The notes below the pieces were generated by a model. The model saw only the letters and a list, made by a program, of their open reading frames with translations. It searched no databases and was not told where the DNA came from. Below, piece after piece: positions 7,032 through 12,985 of a DNA stretch of 12,985 nt. Source of the stretch: Absicoccus intestinalis (GTDB lineage Bacteria; Bacillota_I; Bacilli_A; Erysipelotrichales; Erysipelotrichaceae); the NCBI RefSeq assembly GCF_033971885.1, contig NZ_JALBUS010000029.1, positions 1 through 12,985 on the forward strand. The letters are read 5' to 3'. The translations under genes were made by a program, and so were the position numbers. Every line of letters begins with the position of its first letter. Within the stretch, counting starts at the first letter, position 1.

Positions 7032-7475
7032 ATGGAAAATATCTTACAATTGATCATGGCTTTTTTAGGTTCCCTGGGATTTGCGTTGATGTTCAACACC
7101 AAACGCGATATCTTATTTCCCGCTTGTTTAGGTGGCATGCTGGCTTGGTTGGTATATCTGATCGCATTAAAAAAGGGGTGCGATCCGTTTCTCAGTGGTT
7201 TTCTTGCTTCTTTATTCACTGGGCTCTATTCCGAATGCATGGCCCGTCTTTATAAAAAACCGGCTACTATTTTCATTGCGATTGGTGAGATTCCTTTAAT
7301 TCCTGGGTCAGGTTTGTATTATTCTATCTATTATTTATTGCTACAAAATTTAGAACGAAGTCTCTACTATGCAAGATATACGTTGTTGTTTGCTTCTTGC
7401 ATGTCGGCGGGGATCATTCTGATGAATATCGTCTTTTCACAATCCATGGATCAGATCCACAAAATGAAAAAATGA
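7032..7475 (+). CDS. Threonine/serine exporter ThrE-type, small subunit (DUF3815)
   Basis: The partner of the preceding gene, a YjjB/DUF3815-type protein corresponding to the C-terminal membrane half of ThrE. Its 147 residues are almost entirely hydrophobic, with four to five helices. The conserved segment IGEIPLIPGSGLYYSIYYLL (about residues 82-101) includes the glycine/proline signature of this half. It starts 9 nt after the upstream stop, and TGAGG, which includes that stop, is its ribosome site, so the two subunits are co-translated. The TGA stop falls inside the stem of the following terminator. Products of the two genes presumably form one transporter in the cytoplasmic membrane; both would be needed for export. 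Confidence 0.86.
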   Translation: MENILQLIMAFLGSLGFALMFNTKRDILFPACLGGMLAWLVYLIALKKGCDPFLSGFLASLFTGLYSECMARLYKKPATIFIAIGEIPLIPGSGLYYSIYYLLLQNLERSLYYARYTLLFASCMSAGIILMNIVFSQSMDQIHKMKK

Positions 7476-7495
7476 CTCCACCAGAGTCATTTTTA
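7467..7495. terminator. Bidirectional terminator between thrE-type genes and lysR-type gene
   Basis: ATGACTC (7472-7478) pairs with GAGTCAT (7484-7490) around a 5-nt loop. The flanking A-run (7467-7471) and T-run (7491-7495) extend the stem and supply a U-tract in either direction. The exporter stop codon (7473-7475) lies within the stem and the regulator's TAA (7493-7495) in the T-run, so one element serves both convergent operons. Confidence 0.85.
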
Positions 7496-8347
7496 TTTTA
7501 TTATGATTTGTTTAGCAATCGTGATCAAAGCCTTATCGGCTGCGGATAAAACATCTTCGGATTTATACATGATGCCTAAGGTTCGATAAGCTGGCGGATC
7601 CAATGGATGTTTTTGAATATCTACATCTTTAAGGATCAATTCTGGTAAGATCGTCATGCCCAAGCCTTGTTTGACCATCGCCAAAATGGATGCGTCTTCT
7701 TTGCAGTAACAAGCCACATGTGGTTTTACACCGGCTTGATGTAAAGTGGCGGCCACATCATTATCTACACCAATCTCACTGGCAATATATGGATGTTGTT
7801 CCAATGCATGAATTGGAAAAGGACCTTGCCATTGGGTATCGGGCACAACGGCATATAACATTTCTTTCTGAAAAGGAATAAACGCAAAATTTGATTGTCC
7901 GGATTGTGAAACAAATCCAAAATCAACAATGCCTTGACCAATCCATTGCATGATCTCATCGTAATCGCCTTCGCGCACGTGAATTTGGATCTGAGGATAC
8001 ATCTGATTAAATTGTTGCAAGATCATAGGCAACCAATGCATCGCAATACTGGAATAAGAACCAATCGTGATTGATCCTTTGGTCAATCCATTGATGGCAT
8101 CCAATGCCTCTTTAAAGCGGCTAAACTGGACCAATGTCGATTGTACATAGGGTAATAGATATTTGGCTTCACTGGTCAATTCGACCCCATGATTGGTTCG
8201 TTTGAGTAATTTGATGTTCCATTCTTTTTCCATTTTTTTAATGGCATGACTTACCCCCGACTGGGTATAGCCCAATCGTTGCGCACTCGATGTAATGCTT
8301 TTTGTCTTATTTAAATCTTCTAATAGAAGAAATTGTTTGATATCCAT
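7493..8347 (-). CDS. LysR-type transcriptional regulator, likely of putP
   Basis: A LysR-family DNA-binding regulator of 284 residues, near the usual 290-300. The N-terminal winged helix-turn-helix spans about residues 1-60, with SITSSAQRLGYTQSGVSHAI (17-36) covering the recognition helix. It is followed by the linker helix and a periplasmic-binding-protein-like effector domain from about residue 90. The ATG overlaps the putP stop in TAATG, with no good ribosome site, so translation probably depends on coupling to putP. Placing the regulator downstream of its target is unusual for the family, where divergent order is common. A perfect dyad containing T-N11-A lies upstream of putP. The inferred job is control of its own operon, with proline or another transported solute as candidate effector. 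Effector identity is not visible. Confidence 0.9.
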   Translation of the reverse strand: MDIKQFLLLEDLNKTKSITSSAQRLGYTQSGVSHAIKKMEKEWNIKLLKRTNHGVELTSEAKYLLPYVQSTLVQFSRFKEALDAINGLTKGSITIGSYSSIAMHWLPMILQQFNQMYPQIQIHVREGDYDEIMQWIGQGIVDFGFVSQSGQSNFAFIPFQKEMLYAVVPDTQWQGPFPIHALEQHPYIASEIGVDNDVAATLHQAGVKPHVACYCKEDASILAMVKQGLGMTILPELILKDVDIQKHPLDPPAYRTLGIMYKSEDVLSAADKALITIAKQIIIK

Positions 8348-9879
8348 TATTCCATTGCCTTAGCGTCTTCAAATTCTTTCTGGATCGATGCATCGGCACC
8401 ACCCGTAGCCAAACTAACGATCACATTGATGATCAACGCAAGCAAGAAAGCAGGCAATAATTCATAGATACCAAATACACCACCCCATGGGATGATCAAA
8501 AAGTGCCATACAAAGACCATGATACCACCAGCTAACATACCGGCAATAGCCCCTTGTTTATTGGAATTTTTCCAGAACAAGGCCAATAATACAACAGGTC
8601 CAAAGCTAGCGCCAAAACCAGCCCATGCAAAAGAGACGATCTGAAATACGGAACTATTTGGATCCCAGGCTAATCCCATCGAAATCAAAGCAATCAACAA
8701 TAAACAGCATCGAGAAATCTTTAATAACTTATCTTGACTGTATTTGGTCTTGAAATATCCACTTAAAATATCATTGGATACAGAACTCGAAGCCGCCAAC
8801 AATTGGGAATCAGAAGTCGACATAGTGCTCGCTAAGATACCCGAAAGAATGATACCAGCAATCAAAGCAAACCCAAATCCATGCGTACTCAATAGGTGGG
8901 CAATACGTACGATGGCGGTCTCGGAATCGGCACCCACCAATGTTTGCAAGGCACCGACTTTTGACATAGCCATAGCAACGATACCAATAAATACCGAAAC
9001 AAACATCGAAATGATGACCCACACCGTTGCAACTCGACGAGAAAGTTTTAACTGACTCTTATCTTTGATGGCCATAAAGCGTAATAAGATATGAGGCATA
9101 CCAAAATAGCCCAATCCCCAAGCTGCTTTCGAGACAATGGTCAAAAAACTATAAGGGACAGCCGATTGGGTTGCCACATTGTACGATTGCGTAAAAGTCA
9201 TATATCCAGGTAAGGCATAGGCATGATGCATGACACTATCCATACCGCCGGCAACACTTACACCATAACCAACGACGATCAATAAGGCAATGGTCATGAT
9301 GATGCTTTGTATGAAATCAGTCGTTGATGCAGCAAGAAAACCACCCAGCGTTGTATAAATCACAATGACCAATGCACTGACGATCATGGCTGTATGATAA
9401 TCAATCCCAAAGAGGGTATTGAATAATTTCCCACAAGCCACAAAACCACTGGCTGTATAGGGAACAAAAAAGACGATGATCCAAATGGCGGCAATCAACA
9501 TCAACACATTTTTTTGGTCGTGATATCGTTTCGCAAAAAATTCAGGAATCGTGATCGCATCGATGCGCTCTGAATAAGTCCGTAATCGTTTCGCAACGAT
9601 CAACCAGTTCAAATACGTACCAATGGCCAATCCAATGGCTGTCCATCCTGCATCGGCCACACCCGATAAATAAGCCACACCTGGTAATCCCATTAACAAC
9701 CAGCTGGACATATCGGATGCTTCCGCACTCATCGCTGTCACAAATGGACCGAGTTCACGTCCTCCCAAATAAAAGTCACCCACCGTTTTATTCCGATCCA
9801 TGACTTTGAAGCCAATATAGATCATGCCAACCAAATAAACTACGATGGCAAGCAAGATCCCAAATTGATTTAGATTCAT
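8347..9879 (-). CDS. putP: Sodium/proline symporter PutP
   Basis: A sodium:solute symporter (SSS family, LeuT fold, about 13 helices) that imports proline with Na+. It is closely similar throughout to PutP. Visible matches are GGRELGPFVTAMSAEASDMSSWLLMG (39-64; Asp56 and Ser58 correspond to E. coli Asp55 and Ser57), GLGYFGMPHILLRFMA (255-270), MSTSDSQLL (353-361; Ser354 and Thr355 correspond to the Na+-site pair Ser340/Thr341), and FAWAGFGASFGPVVL (417-431). I start it at the ATG at 9879 (510 residues) because AAGGGAG lies 5 nt upstream; an ATG at 9897 would include that site in the gene. It heads an operon with a LysR-type regulator, overlapping by one base. Related SSS transporters carry other substrates, so proline is well supported but not proven. 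Confidence 0.9.
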   Translation of the reverse strand: MNLNQFGILLAIVVYLVGMIYIGFKVMDRNKTVGDFYLGGRELGPFVTAMSAEASDMSSWLLMGLPGVAYLSGVADAGWTAIGLAIGTYLNWLIVAKRLRTYSERIDAITIPEFFAKRYHDQKNVLMLIAAIWIIVFFVPYTASGFVACGKLFNTLFGIDYHTAMIVSALVIVIYTTLGGFLAASTTDFIQSIIMTIALLIVVGYGVSVAGGMDSVMHHAYALPGYMTFTQSYNVATQSAVPYSFLTIVSKAAWGLGYFGMPHILLRFMAIKDKSQLKLSRRVATVWVIISMFVSVFIGIVAMAMSKVGALQTLVGADSETAIVRIAHLLSTHGFGFALIAGIILSGILASTMSTSDSQLLAASSSVSNDILSGYFKTKYSQDKLLKISRCCLLLIALISMGLAWDPNSSVFQIVSFAWAGFGASFGPVVLLALFWKNSNKQGAIAGMLAGGIMVFVWHFLIIPWGGVFGIYELLPAFLLALIINVIVSLATGGADASIQKEFEDAKAME

Positions 9880-9901
9880 ATTTTCTCCCTTTCTCATATT
9901 G

Positions 9902-9922
9902 GATATGAATTTTATTCATATC
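9902..9922. promoter_or_regulatory. Perfect 21-bp dyad upstream of putP, candidate LysR-type operator
   Basis: Two perfect 9-bp arms, GATATGAAT (9902-9910) and ATTCATATC (9914-9922), flank a 3-bp centre. Within it, a T and an A separated by 11 bases fit the LysR-type T-N11-A box. On the minus strand a -10-like TAAAAT lies inside the dyad, with only a weak -35 upstream, so the site overlaps the putP promoter. No T-run follows on either strand, so it is not a typical terminator. Confidence 0.6.
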
Positions 9923-9929
9923 TATGCGT

Positions 9930-9955
9930 TAAAAAAACAGGACAAATGCCCTGTT
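9930..9955 (-). terminator. Terminator downstream of the yczE-type gene
   Basis: On the minus strand AACAGG (9950-9955) pairs with CCTGTT (9936-9941), extended by a G-U pair, with a 6-nt loop. It is followed by a run of seven Ts (9931-9937 read on the minus strand). It lies 18 nt past the yczE-type stop and ends the aspartase/yczE unit before the putP promoter. Confidence 0.8.
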
Positions 9956-9973
9956 TGTATTGTATTCGTTTTC

Positions 9974-10633
9974 TTATGCATTGTCAATGTTGCATTGGAT
10001 GACCATTTTTTGACCAAGCCAACGATTAAAATAAGCAATGGTACGGCCTACACCAATCAAAGAAGCCACAGTACCGATGCCCAATCCCGCAAAGTCACCC
10101 AAACAGAAAAAATCCAGACCCAAAGTGAGCGCAACACTACAAGCATCCACACAATTTTTGGTAAAGCCAATATCTTTATGAATAGCATCACTAATCGTTT
10201 GTACGATTCCATCTCCAGGATTAGGAACGATCCGCATATTTAAAGTCATGGCTGCACCAATTCCGGTACAAATCACCGCAACCATCAATATGATCAATCG
10301 TACTGAAAAATTAGAAACAGTAAAATCGGGAATGAATCCTTCATACGCTTTCATAAACCGTGTAAATACGATGCTCAATGGAATTTGTAGAACATCTAAA
10401 ACGAGGATCTTGCGTGATTGTTTACGAAAGATATGAACGATTATTTCAATACATACAAAGATCATGTAAAGAATCAAGGTCATATCGGGAAAAGATATCT
10501 TGAACAATATCGCATTGGCATAGGCTACCGAAATGATTGCGGATACCCCAAGTCCCGTTTTCGCATTCAATTCCAATCCAAATGCCAATATACACATGCC
10601 AACGATATAATAGATCCATCTTCTTTTGCTCAT
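9974..10633 (-). CDS. YczE/YitT-type multipass membrane protein (unknown function)
   Basis: A 219-residue integral membrane protein of the YczE-like group (related to YitT/YyaS). No transport substrate or reaction is established, so I assign none. It starts with a basic MSKRR followed by a hydrophobic helix and the conserved LELNAKTGLGVSAI (20-33). A later NPGDGIVQTISDAI segment and a glycine-rich FAGLGIGTVASLIGVGRTIAYF stretch near the C-terminus repeat the glycine theme of the first half. Five to six helices are evident. It lies 39 bp after the aspartase stop on the same strand with no terminator between, so read-through is likely. It also has its own -10 box exactly 6 nt before the ATG and no ribosome site, suggesting a leaderless transcript. 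A terminator follows. Confidence 0.75.
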   Translation of the reverse strand: MSKRRWIYYIVGMCILAFGLELNAKTGLGVSAIISVAYANAILFKISFPDMTLILYMIFVCIEIIVHIFRKQSRKILVLDVLQIPLSIVFTRFMKAYEGFIPDFTVSNFSVRLIILMVAVICTGIGAAMTLNMRIVPNPGDGIVQTISDAIHKDIGFTKNCVDACSVALTLGLDFFCLGDFAGLGIGTVASLIGVGRTIAYFNRWLGQKMVIQCNIDNA

Positions 10634-10639
10634 GCGACC

Positions 10640-10645
10640 ATGATA
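10640..10645 (-). promoter_or_regulatory. Extended -10 box with leaderless geometry before the yczE-type gene
   Basis: On the minus strand TGT-TATCAT forms an extended -10 (TATCAT, 5 of 6 matches). Six nt separate it from the ATG at 10633, so +1 coincides with the start codon. The -35 at 17 nt (TGTAAA) is weak. No Shine-Dalgarno is present. Confidence 0.5.
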
Positions 10646-10672
10646 ACATAAATCGATGGGAATTTACATATT

Positions 10673-12115
10673 TTAGGAATGTTTCGAAACTTCTTGAAAT
10701 GTTGGATGGATCGACAACATCGACGGAACCGAATGGGAGCCCGTCAAAGCATAAGGATCTAAAATTTGATCCAACTCCTTGGCACTCAATAGCTTTTTAG
10801 CTAATACGATTTCGCGTACACTTTTATTTTGTTTGATAGCTTGTTTCGCAATTTCAGCAGCTTTCTTATATCCAATATAAGGATTCAGTGCAGTAATGAT
10901 GCCTACACTCTGTTCCAAAAGATCGCGACTCCGTTCTCGATTGGCCACAATGCCGACGATACAATTATCTATTAATGTTTTCACCGCTCCTTTTAGTGTC
11001 GTGATGGATTCAAATAAGTTATAAAATAATACGGGTTCAAATGCATTCAACTCCAATTGTCCTGCTTCAGCCGCCATCGTAATGGTCGTATCATGACCAA
11101 TCACAAGGAAGGCCACTTGCGTAACCACTTCGGGAATGACCGGATTGACTTTGCCAGGCATGATCGAAGAACCGTTTTGTTTTGCGGGTAGAGCAATCTC
11201 AGCAAGTCCTGTTTTTGGTCCCGAAGAAAGAAGACGAAGATCATTGCACATTTTGGAAAGATTCACAGCACATGTCTTCAATGCGCCAGAAACAGCAACA
11301 AATCCATCTAAGTTTTCCGTGGCATCAAATAAATCATCGGCTTGCGTCAATGGCATACCTGAAATTCTTGCCAAACAAGGAACGACAGTATCCAAATAAA
11401 CTTGGGAAGCATTGATGGATGAACCAATGGCTGTACCTCCTAAGTTGACGGCATACATTTCTTTGATCGTATGTGCCAATCGCTTCTTATCGCGACCAAC
11501 CATAACCGCATAGGCATGAAAGGTTTGACCCAATCGCATGGGAACCGCATCCTGTAACTGGGTACGTCCCATTTTGATCACATCATCAAATTCAATGGAT
11601 TTAGCATATAATTCACTTTCTAGTCTTGCCAATTCATCCAAAAGTGGCTGCATCAAATCAATGACCGTCATTTTTCCAGCTGTCGGCACGACATCATTGG
11701 TCGATTGAGACATATTGACATGATCATTGGGATGAACATGATCATAGGCGCCCTTTTCGCCACCAAGAATTTCATTGGCACGGTTGGCAATCACTTCATT
11801 CATATTCATATTTGCGCTCGTACCGGCACCCCCCTGTACGGCATCGACAATAAATTCCTTCGCAAATTTACCAGCTGCCACTTCATTGCTTGCCTTTATG
11901 ATGGCTTTGGCACAGATTTGATCCAAATCACCAGCCAGACAGTTCGTGATCGCTGCAGCCTTTTTGATCAGGGCAAGATTTTTTAAAAAAACAGGGTTCA
12001 TTCCTATCCCTGTGATCGTAAAATTCTCTTCTGCACGCATCGACTGTACACCATAATAGGCCTCATCTGGTACTTCTCTTGTTCCTACGGAATCAGCTTC
12101 AAAACGAATACTCAT
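10673..12115 (-). CDS. aspA: Aspartate ammonia-lyase (aspartase)
   Basis: Reversibly deaminates L-aspartate to fumarate and ammonia in the cytoplasm as a homotetramer. The 480-residue length is normal. The N-terminal GTREVPDEAYYGVQSMRA (11-28) is aspartase-like. The superfamily elements are GGAGTSANMNMNE (95-107), SQSTNDVVP (136-144), GRTQLQDAVP (183-192) and the signature loop GSSIMPGKVNP (315-325), with candidate catalytic base Ser317 and Lys322. The closest alternative is fumarase C, from which the N-terminus and the LQDAVP segment differ. Translation begins at the ATG at 12115, with GGAGGG 7 nt upstream. It is divergent from an Lrp/AsnC regulator and followed by a yczE-type gene 39 bp downstream. 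The leader can form a hairpin at the very 5' end of the mRNA. Confidence 0.92.
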   Translation of the reverse strand: MSIRFEADSVGTREVPDEAYYGVQSMRAEENFTITGIGMNPVFLKNLALIKKAAAITNCLAGDLDQICAKAIIKASNEVAAGKFAKEFIVDAVQGGAGTSANMNMNEVIANRANEILGGEKGAYDHVHPNDHVNMSQSTNDVVPTAGKMTVIDLMQPLLDELARLESELYAKSIEFDDVIKMGRTQLQDAVPMRLGQTFHAYAVMVGRDKKRLAHTIKEMYAVNLGGTAIGSSINASQVYLDTVVPCLARISGMPLTQADDLFDATENLDGFVAVSGALKTCAVNLSKMCNDLRLLSSGPKTGLAEIALPAKQNGSSIMPGKVNPVIPEVVTQVAFLVIGHDTTITMAAEAGQLELNAFEPVLFYNLFESITTLKGAVKTLIDNCIVGIVANRERSRDLLEQSVGIITALNPYIGYKKAAEIAKQAIKQNKSVREIVLAKKLLSAKELDQILDPYALTGSHSVPSMLSIHPTFQEVSKHS

Positions 12116-12132
12116 ATTTTTTCCCTCCAGTT

Positions 12133-12176
12133 ATTTATGATGATGCTGTTTCAGGCTCTGCATCCACTTCATAAAT
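12133..12176 (-). promoter_or_regulatory. Hairpin at the 5' end of the aspA leader
   Basis: ATTTATGA (12133-12140) and TCATAAAT (12169-12176) are perfect 8-bp complements. Inside them GATGC (12142-12146) pairs with GCATC (12160-12164). The predicted transcript start is near 12179, so the stem begins about 3 nt from the mRNA 5' end and ends shortly before the ribosome site. It could protect the 5' end, affect translation, or be a protein-binding dyad at DNA level. No T-run follows, so it is not a terminator. Confidence 0.45.
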
Positions 12177-12185
12177 TATGGTGAA

Positions 12186-12214
12186 AGAATAGCACCAGTT
12201 TTTTTGGTTGTAAA
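12186..12214 (-). promoter_or_regulatory. aspA promoter
   Basis: On the minus strand TTTACA (12209-12214) and TATTCT (12186-12191) are separated by 17 nt, and TG two bases before the -10 makes it an extended type. The start is predicted near 12179, giving a leader of about 64 nt. Confidence 0.65.
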
Positions 12215-12307
12215 GTTTTTAAAGTGAAAACCATGATTAAAAACATTTTAAGCAAACTTTTAATTATTTATTTTAATTTTTTTGTATTTTTACTTTATTT
12301 ATTAATG
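12215..12307. promoter_or_regulatory. AT-rich aspA-lrp intergenic region with a short dyad
   Basis: This stretch between the two divergent promoters is almost all A and T, with many phased A and T runs. It contains a perfect inverted repeat, TTAAAA (12237-12242) and TTTTAA (12246-12251) around a 3-bp centre. Lrp/AsnC proteins bind degenerate AT-rich dyads, often several in a row, so this is the likely regulatory region for both genes. The specific site is a guess. Confidence 0.35.
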
Positions 12308-12336
12308 TTGAGTCTTTTTTTCGATTGAAGTACACT
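12308..12336 (+). promoter_or_regulatory. Promoter of the Lrp/AsnC-type gene
   Basis: TTGAGT (12308-12313) and TACACT (12331-12336) are 17 nt apart, each matching consensus at four positions. The predicted start near 12343 falls just after GGAGG (12338-12342), which would therefore lie outside the mRNA. Confidence 0.5.
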
Positions 12337-12354
12337 TGGAGGTAATAGAAAGAA

Positions 12355-12813
12355 GTGATGTTTATGGATATGAAGTTGGATTCCATCGATCGTAAAATAT
12401 TAAAGATCTTACAAGAAAATGCCCGAACCCCCATCAAAGAGATTGCCAAAGAGGTGTTCCTTTCTTCACCGGCTGTTTCCAATCGCATTGAAAAATTGGA
12501 ACAATCTGGTATTCTTACCGGCTATCACGCCCAAATGAATGCTCTCTTATTTGGTTACAACATCAAAGCCTTTATCAATCTTGAAGTACAACCCTATCAA
12601 AAAGATGAATTCTATCCTTTCATCCAATCCATTCCCAATGTGATTGAATGCAATTGTGTAACTGGTGAATACGCTATGCTGATCGAAGTTGTTTTTCAGA
12701 CCACCCAACAACTGGATCACTTTATCAATGAACTCCAACATTTTGGCAAGACCCAGACCCAAATCGTATTCTCGACCTCAGTCGAACATCGACAAGTACC
12801 CATCCAACTATAA
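12355..12813 (+). CDS. Lrp/AsnC-family transcriptional regulator
   Basis: A feast/famine-type DNA-binding regulator of about 150 residues, the normal length. The N-terminal helix-turn-helix spans roughly residues 7-60 (LDSIDRKILKILQENART, then VFLSSPAVSNRIEKLEQSGI). The C-terminal RAM ligand-binding and oligomerisation domain (about 70-145) includes VTGEYAMLIEV. The start is uncertain: GTG 12355, ATG 12358, ATG 12364 and ATG 12370 are all in frame before the conserved LDSIDRKIL. GGAGG at 12338-12342 is 12-15 nt from the first two. Divergence from aspA suggests control of aspartase, with an amino acid as effector, plus autoregulation; this is inference from family and arrangement. The only hairpin after the stop codon has its T-run on the opposite strand, so the end of this transcript is unclear. 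Confidence 0.9.
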   Translation: MMFMDMKLDSIDRKILKILQENARTPIKEIAKEVFLSSPAVSNRIEKLEQSGILTGYHAQMNALLFGYNIKAFINLEVQPYQKDEFYPFIQSIPNVIECNCVTGEYAMLIEVVFQTTQQLDHFINELQHFGKTQTQIVFSTSVEHRQVPIQL

Positions 12814-12837
12814 AAACCACTAATAAAAATTAGTGGT
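12812..12837 (-). terminator. Terminator of the unidentified minus-strand RNA
   Basis: ACCACTAAT and ATTAGTGGT (12816-12824 and 12829-12837) form a 9-bp stem with a 4-nt loop. On the minus strand it is followed by five Ts (12812-12816). The plus-strand side lacks a T-run (ATTGAATG follows), so the element is oriented for a transcript coming from the right edge. It directly abuts the end of the lrp-type gene. Confidence 0.8.
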
Positions 12838-12985
12838 ATTGAATGCCCTATAAGGGCTTGTTGTTGCGCAGGTCCTTCGACCATTGAAACCTCGCCAGTC
12901 GCAACCCCGTTACATACTGCCTCTAAAAGAGGCGTGGTAAATCGCTTGCTTTGACCCGTTCACCCGTAAACGGGTCAATATATTC
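12812..12985 (-). ncRNA. Unidentified structured RNA, 3' portion (5' end outside window)
   Basis: These 170 bases hold no supportable reading frame but are dense in stems. In minus-strand order they are: a 10-bp stem with an 8-nt loop (12951-12978); GCCTC/GAGGC (12919-12933); a GTTGCG/CGCAAC stem (12900-12905 with 12863-12868) enclosing a GGTC-GAAG-GACC hairpin (12871-12882); GCCCT/AGGGC (12845-12857); then a terminator. GC content is clearly above the flanking intergenic DNA. The terminator fixes the strand. I find no RNase P, tmRNA or SRP domain IV core. The compact multi-stem form would suit a stand-alone ncRNA class such as raiA-type RNA, but I cannot match it to any consensus from memory. 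Confidence 0.6.

Noticed and set aside
9880..9897. A longer putP start at ATG 9897
   Set aside because: The AAGGGAG ribosome site would fall inside the gene, while it is correctly spaced for the ATG at 9879, where PutP homology begins.
9902..9922. The putP upstream palindrome as a terminator
   Set aside because: It is AT-rich with no T-run after the stem on either strand, and a convincing terminator for the upstream gene already lies at 9930-9955.
9899..10243. A 114-codon plus-strand reading frame antisense to the yczE-type gene
   Set aside because: It is the shadow of a clear membrane-protein gene, crosses its terminator, has no ribosome site and no recognisable domain.
12863..12890. A 28-nt segment beginning GTTGCG and ending ATTGAAAC that resembles a type I CRISPR repeat
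   Set aside because: It occurs only once, there is no second copy at any spacer-like distance to the window end, no cas genes are present, and its bases are better explained as stems of the structured RNA.
12812..12985. Possible SRP RNA, because TGTAAC and CTGCGCAAC on the minus strand recall parts of Bacillus scRNA
   Set aside because: The essential domain IV (GTCAGGTCCGGAAGGAAGCAGC-like core) is absent before the terminator and the distances are wrong. RNase P and tmRNA cores are also absent.

Overview
This window (about 13 kb, AT-rich, strong Shine-Dalgarno sites on most genes, GC-hairpin/U-tract terminators) looks like chromosomal housekeeping DNA of a low-GC Bacillota. A gut-type Erysipelotrichia or relative is my guess, but the sequence alone does not fix the lineage. 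I see no phage, transposon, plasmid or CRISPR signature; the order looks like ordinary core genome with compact regulatory regions.

Layout. (1) Left edge, 1-100, minus strand: a consensus-like promoter with an A-tract UP-like region, a GC hairpin and a boxA-like leader. This is the start of a ribosomal RNA operon running out of the window to the left. (2) 162-2054, minus: a cytoplasmic alpha-amylase followed with no gap by ribose-5-phosphate isomerase B, ended by a terminator that abuts the rRNA promoter. (3) 2183-3514, plus: NADP-type glutamate dehydrogenase, divergent from the amylase; a near-consensus catabolite-responsive element lies between them. (4) 3576-4811, plus: a DUF1275 (YoaK-type) membrane protein and the manganese exporter MntP. 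(5) 4800-6182, minus: the rRNA-directed DEAD-box helicase DbpA, convergent with mntP. (6) 6270-7475, plus: a two-subunit ThrE-type threonine/serine exporter, divergent from dbpA. (7) 7493-9879, minus: a PutP-type sodium/proline symporter and a translationally coupled LysR-type regulator. (8) 9974-12115, minus: aspartate ammonia-lyase followed by a YczE-type membrane protein. (9) 12355-12813, plus: an Lrp/AsnC-family regulator divergent from the aspartase. (10) 12812-12985, minus: the 3' part of a strongly structured, apparently noncoding RNA with its own terminator; I do not recognise its class.

How it fits together. Much of the region concerns amino-acid nitrogen: ammonia assimilation or release (GdhA), aspartate deamination to fumarate (AspA), proline uptake (PutP), threonine/serine export (ThrE pair), and two regulators (LysR, Lrp) beside their likely targets. 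The amylase and RpiB serve intracellular polysaccharide and pentose metabolism. DbpA and the rRNA promoter belong to ribosome production.

Most worth a second look: the unidentified RNA at the right edge; three genes (DUF1275, dbpA, yczE) whose -10 box lies exactly 6 nt before the ATG with no Shine-Dalgarno, so they should be leaderless; the mntP terminator embedded in the last codons of dbpA; and a perfect 21-bp dyad before putP that fits a LysR-type operator.
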